Shown: positions 57,247 through 64,000 of the stretch, one piece after another
How positions within the stretch are numbered: position 1 is the first letter of the stretch
How the letters are laid out: each line of letters opens with the position of its first letter
NCBI GenBank assembly: GCA_946122785.1
Contig: CAMGYJ010000008.1
Span: 25,941,475 to 26,005,474, forward strand
Direction: 5' to 3'
Source: Linum tenue
Lineage: Eukaryota; Streptophyta; Magnoliopsida; Malpighiales; Linaceae
Length of the DNA stretch: 64,000 nt
Program-made: the position numbers and the translations under genes
The notes under the pieces: generated by a model
Databases searched by the model: none
What the model saw: only the letters and a program-made list of their open reading frames with translations
Told to the model about the DNA's origin: nothing

Positions 57247-60200
57247 GTTTATATGAATGGACGATTTTCGATTATGTATTATGCTCGATTAGTCTCCTCT
57301 ACGTTTATATCAATCGCTTATGCATGATTAAAGCTTGCTGATGCTTCTGATTGATCATCTGTTTATTCTATTGTGTCCACGCGTTCGAGATTTGTACACA
57401 GTTGTATTTAACTTCTTTGCAGTTGATTATTCTGTTTGTCGAGAAATTATGCGCCATTCATCAAGAACATATATATGTGCAATGCATGTATGTTTATGCT
57501 TACATGATATATTGATATGTTTGTTTCCTCAGTTATAATGATATACGATCGCAATATCTTGCCTTTATTTCCTTTCAACTAAAATCATGATAAAAGCAAT
57601 TAGGGATGATTACAATTGCTTTTGTATATGCATTCGATTAATTAAGAGTTTGGGAAGGTTGATAAAGCCTTATGTTTGACTCGATGATGATTAATATTCT
57701 TTTCCATTAGTAACAGTATGCAATTAGAGACTCAAGTTTTGGGTCTGCGTATTTCATAGTGATTATTAACAACTGTCTTACCATAAGTTAAAATTTTACA
57801 TTTGATATCTATTTTATGATTAATTTGTTAGTCACCAAAGTGGCCAAATTAGAAGGTTTATAGATATCAAGTTGAATCAAGTTCAACTGCTAATGTTTAT
57901 GTGATGCTTTTAAGTTGAAGTTCGTGATTATAAAATATTTTGAATCGCCCAAAGGTTGATTGCTCGTTTTATAATTCACGAACATTATCGTGGTAAATTG
58001 ATGTGCTTGGTTAGATATATTTAGTATATCTAAAGATTGCAAGTATATCTAATTTGAATATGTCTATCACCAATTATATGATTATTTTGAGCATCAATTA
58101 CGATTATTTATTGCATATATATTGTTGTTTTGCCTAAAGGTAGCACCAATATATGTTTTATGTTTATGCTTCCGAATCTGTATTATAGTTTATGCTTATT
58201 ACCACTGGCATTAATGTGTGAGTACATGTTATATATGTTTGCAGCATCCGTTCCTGTTTCTCTTCATTCGCAAGCCACGTCTGTTGTTAAGTATAATGGC
58301 CTCAACTTCTCTGAATGGGCTGAACGGGTTCAGTTTCACCTCGGTGTTCTGGATCTTGATTTGGCACTCTTAAGTGAGAAACCTGCTGCTCTTACTGATG
58401 CTAGCAGTGCTGAGGAAAAGTCTTTCCATAAAGTTTAGGAAAGATCTAACAGACTAATCCTAATGTTTATGTGAATGACTGTAGCAAACAACATCAAGTC
58501 AACCTTCAATGATACTGAAAGTGCTAAGGAATTTATGAATTTCGTGAAAGAAAGCTCTCAATCTGAGTCTGCTGATAAGTCGCTTGCTGGGACACTGATG
58601 GGTACGCTAACCACCATGAAGTTTGATGGTTCTCGTACCATGCATGAGCATATTGTCGAAATGACGAATATTGCAGCAAGACTAAAGACCATGGGAATGG
58701 AAGTGAATGAAAATTTCCTAGTAACGTTCATCCTTAATTCCTTAACTCCAGAGTATGGAACATTTCATGTGCATTACAATACTCTGAAGGATAAATGGAA
58801 TGTGCATGAATTACAAAGCATGCTCATTTAAGAGGAAGCAAGGCTTAAGAAACCAGGAAATCATTCTGCCAATCTTGTTGGTCATAAAGGAGCTGGAAAG
58901 AAACCATGGAACAAGAATGGGAAGGGCAAGGAAGGAGTATCAAAGGTAAATGAGTCATCTGTCAAAATCCACAAGAAGGAACCAAGTAAGGATATATGCT
59001 GCTTCTGTAATAAAGCCGGACATTATCAGAAAGATTGCTTGAAAAGAAAGGCATGGTTCGAAAGACAAGGTATGCCTAGTGCTTCAATATGTTTCGAATG
59101 AAATTTAACTGAGGTTCTTTATAATATTTGGTGTGTTGACACTGGTTGTACCATTCATGTTTCGAAAACGATGACGGGATTCATTACGACCCAAACCATA
59201 AGGCAAAATGAGAAGTTCATCTATATGGAAAACCGAGCCAAAGTTCCAGTTGAAGATATTGGGACTTATCGTTTGGTTTTAGATACTGTTCATCATTTGG
59301 ACCTTGTCAATACCCTTTATGCTCCTTCTATTTCTCGTAATTTGGTTTCGGTGTCTCAACTAGATAAGGCTGGGTATTTTTGGAACATTGGAAATGGTTC
59401 TATTAGTTTGTTCAAACAAAATGTTTTATTGGGTTCTGGTACCCTTGTTGATGGTTTTTACAAACTAAAGCTTGATACCCTATTCGCTGAGACTCTCTTA
59501 ACCTTGCATCATAATATTGGTATTAAGCGTGGTTTGTTTGATGAATCCTCTGCTTACTTGTGGCATAAAAGTTTGGGTCACATATCAAAAGAAAGAATGG
59601 AAAGGTTAGTAAAGAATGAAATCCTTCATCATTTGGATTTTACTAACCTTGGAATTTGTGTTGAGTGTATTAAAGGAAAACACACACTTAAGAAAGCAGC
59701 CACAAGAAGCTCACAGCTCCTTGAAATTATACACACTAATATTTGTGTGCCTTTTGATGTTCCATCACTTTGTGGAGAAAAGTATTTCATTACTTTTATC
59801 GATGATTTTTCACGTTATGGATTTATCTATTTGTTGCATGAAAAATCTTGGTAGATATCCTTGAGGTGTTTATCAATGAAGTTGAGAAGCAATTAGAAAG
59901 AAAGGTGAAAATTGTCAGATCTGATAGAGGTGGAGAATATTATGGAAAATATGATAAAAGTGGACAGTGCCCTGGTCCATTTGCTAAGTCCTAAAAAGAC
60001 GTGGTATTTCTGCTCAATACATTATGCCAGGAACACCGCAACAAAATGGTGTTGCAGAAAGGCGGAATCGTACTTTAATGGATATGGTTAGGAGTATGTT
60101 AAACAATTTATCTTTACCCAAATCATTATGGATGCACGCTTTAAGGACCGTTGTGTATTTGTTAAACAGGGTTCCTAGTAAAGTAGTTCCTAAGACACCT

Positions 60201-61618
60201 TTTGAACTGTGGAGAGGAAGGAAACCCAGTTTAAGGCACCTGCATGTTTGGGGTTGTCCAGTGGAAGTGAGAATATATAATCCACATGAAAAGAAACTGG
60301 ACTCACGAACAATCAGTGTTTCTTCATTGGTTATCCAGAAAAATCTAAGGGGTGTCGATTTTATTGCCCTAACCATAGTACGAGAATTGTTGAAACTGGA
60401 AATGCTAGGTTCATTGAGAATGGTGAAGTTAGTGGGAGCTTAGAGCCACGCAATGTGGAAATTCAAGAAGTTAGAGTGCAAATATCTTTGCCTCTACCCT
60501 CTACTCAAGTTGTTGCTCCTACACATGTTGAGCATGATAACGATTTGCAAGAACAACAAATGAATGGTCAAGCACCACCTAATATTGCTATTGAGAATGA
60601 ACCTAACATAGATGAACCACAAGAAATCGCATTAAGAAGGTCTACAAGAAATCGAAGACCTGCAATTTCTGATAATTATGAGGTTTATCTTCACGAGTTA
60701 GAATCTGATTTAGGACTCTATCATGATCCAGTTTCATTTTCACAAGCCATGGAAAGTGAGCATTTTGATAAAATGGTTAGCTGCCGCGAAAGAAGAGATG
60801 AAATATATGTATAAAAATGAAGTTTGGGACCTTGTTGATTTGCCTGAAGGTTGTAAAAGAGTTGGTAATAGATGGGTCTGGAAGACCAAACACGACTCTA
60901 ATAGCAATATCGAAAGACACATGTCCGACTTGTTGCCAAATGTTTCACTCAAAAAAGTGGTGTTGACTATAAAGAGGCATTTTCACCCGTCTCTAAGAAA
61001 GACTCTTTAAGGATTGTCATGGCAATGGTAGCTCATTATAATCTAGAGCTCCATCAGATGGATGTGAAAACCGCTTTTCTGAATGGGAATTTAGATGAAG
61101 TAGTCTATATGGATCAACCTGAAGGTTTTGTGGTTGAGGGAAAAGAACATATGGTGTGTAAATTAAAGAAGTCAATATACGGACTTAAACAAGCTTCCCG
61201 ACAATGGTATATTAAGTTCAATGATACCATTACATCTTTTGGATTTAAGGAAAACATCGTCGATCGATGTATATATCTGAAGATTAGTGGGAGTAAGTTT
61301 ATAATTTTAGTTTTGTATGTTGACGGTATCTTGCTTGCTACTAATGATCTTGGTTTATAACATCAAACCAAGGAGTTTCTCTCTAAAAGCTTTGAAATGA
61401 AGGATTTGGGTGAGGCATCCTATGTGATTGGAATAGAAATATTTCGTGATAGATCACAAGGACTGTTGGGATTGTCTCAGAAATCATACATTAACCGAAC
61501 CCTAGAGAGATACAATATGGTTGAATGCTCTGCAAATGTCGTTCCAATTCAGAAGGGAGATAAATTTAGTCTCAAACAATGTGTAGACACCACTTTTTTC
61601 CTGGTAAAACGTAACTAA
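57143..61618 (+). pseudogene. Ty1/copia gag-pol, probably spliced, decayed
   Basis: ATG 57143 starts MDR, and a GT donor at 57153 joins in phase to an AG acceptor ending 58244, giving MDRASVPVSLHS. Then: gag (NGLNFSEWAERVQFHLGVLD, TLTTMKFDGSRTMHEHIVEM), zinc knuckle CCFCNKAGHYQKDC (about 58997), protease (WCVDTGCTIHV), pre-integrase zinc site (YLWHKSLGHISKERMERLVK), integrase core ([51 protein letters not shown]) and RT (HQMDVKTAFLNGNLDEVVYM, SIYGLKQASRQWY, catalytic LYVDGILLA with Gly for Asp). It stops in the RNase H zone near 61618. In-frame stops in gag at 58436, about 58472, 58829 and 59099, and frameshifts in pol, disable it. Confidence 0.85.
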
Positions 61619-63594
61619 TTAAGTAAAATCTAATTTTTCGTTTAAGATTGGCAATAGCAAATCTTGAAAAGTCTTCTAACTAATGTCGTATTTGTAGTGG
61701 TTAAGATGGGTTGTGTTTGCCATAACTTGACGAGATTAAGTAATAGCAAATCTCAAACAATACAATTGATATTGAGAGTTGAGTTGAGATGTTTTGCTTC
61801 AGTTTCACGAATTAGACGATTTGATAGTTTTGTGAGTTGGTCTTTTGATTGGTTATTGAGACTTCGGATCTAGTGAGAATTGTACCTCAACTTCGAAACA
61901 ATGGAAGAGACAAATTAAGAAAAATAAATAATCATCTTATTAAAATAAATTGGAATTAAATCAAGCATAAATAAAAATTATAATCACAATGTTATTCCAT
62001 AATAATTCATAATAATTGCTAAATAACTATTACATTAAATTATATAACAGAAGTCAATAGAAGAAATTAGGCTAAAATCATAGCCCAAAGTCAAAGTCAA
62101 TGATTAGTCAACTAGTCAATATAGTCAACCCGGTTGGTCTGACCAATCCCAAATCGGTCTGACCCAAACTGTTGCTGTTGCGAGCTTGGGGAACAAGTTT
62201 CCCTTATCCATAAAAACTCTGCTCCTTCTTCTTCAAAGGGACTCGGGGGGAACACTCACCAACAGACAACATCTTCCTCTTTCTTTCTTCCTCCCCACGA
62301 GAACAAAAAAAGGGACAGCTTCTCTTCTTCCTTTTCCCCAAGCTTCCTGCCGAGAAGATTCAGTTCTTCTTCTTCCTCTTTTTCTCCAGAACAACACAAG
62401 AAAAAAAAAACAATCCTTCCTCTTCCTCAAACAGACTCGACAAAGACAGAAGCAATACTTCCACTCATGTTCTCTTCTTTCTGTAGCCACAAATACAGAC
62501 ACCAACAGAAACAGAAGAAAAAAAAAACAAGGAAAGAAAAGACAGCAAAGAGAAACAAAGAACATAAACTTAGAAGATTCAATATCTTCCTCTTTTCTTC
62601 TTCAAAACATACACAAACACCCCATCACCAAAGACCATAATCTCACGGATAAAGACAGAGAAAAGTAGGCAACATGAGACGGTAAAGGCAGCAGCAGAAG
62701 CTCCCACACTAGTTGGAACGAGGAAGGCAAGATCATCCCCACACTTCATACAATAAAGGTTGATAATCATCCAATCTAGTCATCATTCATAATCACCTCA
62801 TCTTCCTTACCATGTGAAGCTTTACTCAAACAAATCAATTAACTCCAAGCAATTACCAGCATATTGATTTTTGCTTAAGAGAGGAATCTTAATCTACTAC
62901 CAAGCAAACTACAAGATGGTAGTAATTTTAATAAACCAAAAGTCATGTATGTAGTCCTTTACTCTTACCATTTAAAGCTTTCTTATGTTAAGCATGAAGC
63001 ATAGTAGAGCATAACATATTTGTTTCCTTTATTTTACTTTCACTTAATTAAGTTTACTGATATTTCCATCTAGTATAAAGCCAAAACCCACCTCCAAGCT
63101 CAAGCATCCAAACCAACAAAGAAAAAACCGACACAAGGCTCCTAATAATCTCAAGCAATAGCAGTGATTTTAGGTTTGCTATCATGTCTTTTTACTACCA
63201 TCATTTTAACACAATCAGGTTTTTCAAATTACCACACTAACACAACCAAACCATTCCAAACTACGTTAAACACAAACTCGATACAAAACTAAAGCTTTAA
63301 TCAAGACACATAATTCCAGATTACTAAAACTCCCCTATATATGCATAGAGAACCAGATTATTTCACAAACACAGTCAATTTCTCTAAACATATATGTTTT
63401 CAATTCACAATAACGAAACCCATTTTCAAGAATTCCTTTTCAGTTCGATTCGAGGATATCACCTATTTTTTGGAGTAAAGACCTGCCAAAAAATGCAAAT
63501 CTGATAAGAATCGAAATCCCAAACCCCCATCTTTTCTTACCCTCTACATCTCGGTCAACGGCAAACTAAGATTTTTGAAAACCATAATACCTAC
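61619..63594. other. intergenic, no gene seen
   Basis: It includes a TAGTCAACTAGTCAATATAG-type repeat zone at 62090-62165 and a pyrimidine/purine-biased zone 62200-62680 whose open frames on both strands come from low complexity. No domain, TIR pair or LTR pair found. Confidence 0.4.
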
Positions 63595-64000
63595 CAGGGA
63601 CGGATCCAGCTTGTTAGTAGGAGGGGCCATGCCCCCCCCCCCCCCCCAAAATTCTACAATCTAGTTATGCAATATGAAGACAAAATGCGATATATAGTCT
63701 AATGCCTTTGCATGGTTAAGGGTTCGAAGGTTGGTAGAGATGTTTTTATTTTTGCTGATATTTAATATAATTCTCATTTTAACTTCAAAATATTTCAATT
63801 TATCTTTTCTCATCCTCAAATTTCCCCCATCTCGTCTTTTACCCTAAATTTTCAATTTAAAATTTTTCACTCCCCAAAATTTTCAAGCCGTAAAAGTTTC
63901 TTATTTTGATTCATTTCTTGTCTTAATTTTCTCAAATTTTTGCTACAATTGAAGTCCTTTTCATCTATTTTCCTGAGGCTAAATTTTTTTTGTTACAAAT
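63595..64000. mobile_element. left end of a CAGGGACGGATCC-type MITE, cut by the window edge
   Basis: CAGGGACGGATCCAGC matches the end of the 512 bp MITE at 34942 (CAGTGGCGGAGCTAGC) at 12 of 16 bases, followed by a similar GGAGGGG..CCCC zone. A C16 run occupies 63632-63647. The other end would be outside the window. Confidence 0.5.

Noticed and set aside
62186..62668. 160-codon open frame on plus strand and an overlapping 110-codon frame on minus
   Set aside because: Both lie in a pyrimidine/purine-biased stretch. The translations are Lys/Ser/Phe-rich low complexity without any domain.

Overview
This is nuclear DNA of a flowering plant, probably a eudicot. Genes are split by GT-AG introns, and almost everything else is a nested mosaic of plant transposable elements: hAT, CACTA, Mutator-like (MULE), L1-type LINE, Ty1/copia, chromodomain Ty3/gypsy and Athila-type Ty3/gypsy. 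I see no bacterial features, CRISPR array, rRNA or tRNA gene. The species cannot be named from the window.

Layout. 1-4991: 3' part of an autonomous-type hAT transposon, with a 2.55 kb solo LTR (2400-4954, TSD CCTGC) in its end. About 5490-12710: a decayed CACTA element with TNP2-like and TNPA/Ptta-like genes. 12711-18710: a direct-repeat pair; copy 1 shows the empty site of a 2.1 kb long-TIR MULE (16281-18404) that sits in copy 2. Copia gag and inverted protease fragments lie between the copies. 19227-26042: a second MULE with 9/10 bp TSD, holding a hAT MITE and, in its right TIR, a 4.8 kb L1 LINE.

27074-34680 holds the only convincing host gene, a LETM1-like mitochondrial inner-membrane protein. 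Its nine coding exons join in phase to 458 codons plus stop. Intron 6 is about 5.4 kb because a chromovirus sits in it. A block from inside that chromovirus through exons 7-9 and beyond is repeated at 40136-46012. Copy A alone carries two hAT MITEs, so copy B preserves both empty sites. Copy B's first duplicated exon has lost its splice-acceptor G.

35890-40135 lies between the two copies and holds an inverted chromovirus 3' end, an unidentified Glu/Lys-rich decayed stretch and a small hAT-like MITE. 46017-53223 is an Athila-type element on the minus strand with an inverted-LTR arrangement that forms a 2 kb near-palindrome. 54319-55900 is a 5'-truncated LINE RNase H end split by a 943 bp hAT element. 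56893-61620 is a copia element whose gag appears to be spliced from a start codon inside the LTR. The last 2.4 kb has no recognisable gene, except a MITE-like end at 63595 that runs off the window.

No new multi-gene system is evident. The most informative points are the partially duplicated terminal-exon cassette of the LETM1-like gene, its series of upstream MAS-starting ORFs, the LTR palindrome, and a nested insertion order that can be read from target-site duplications and empty sites.
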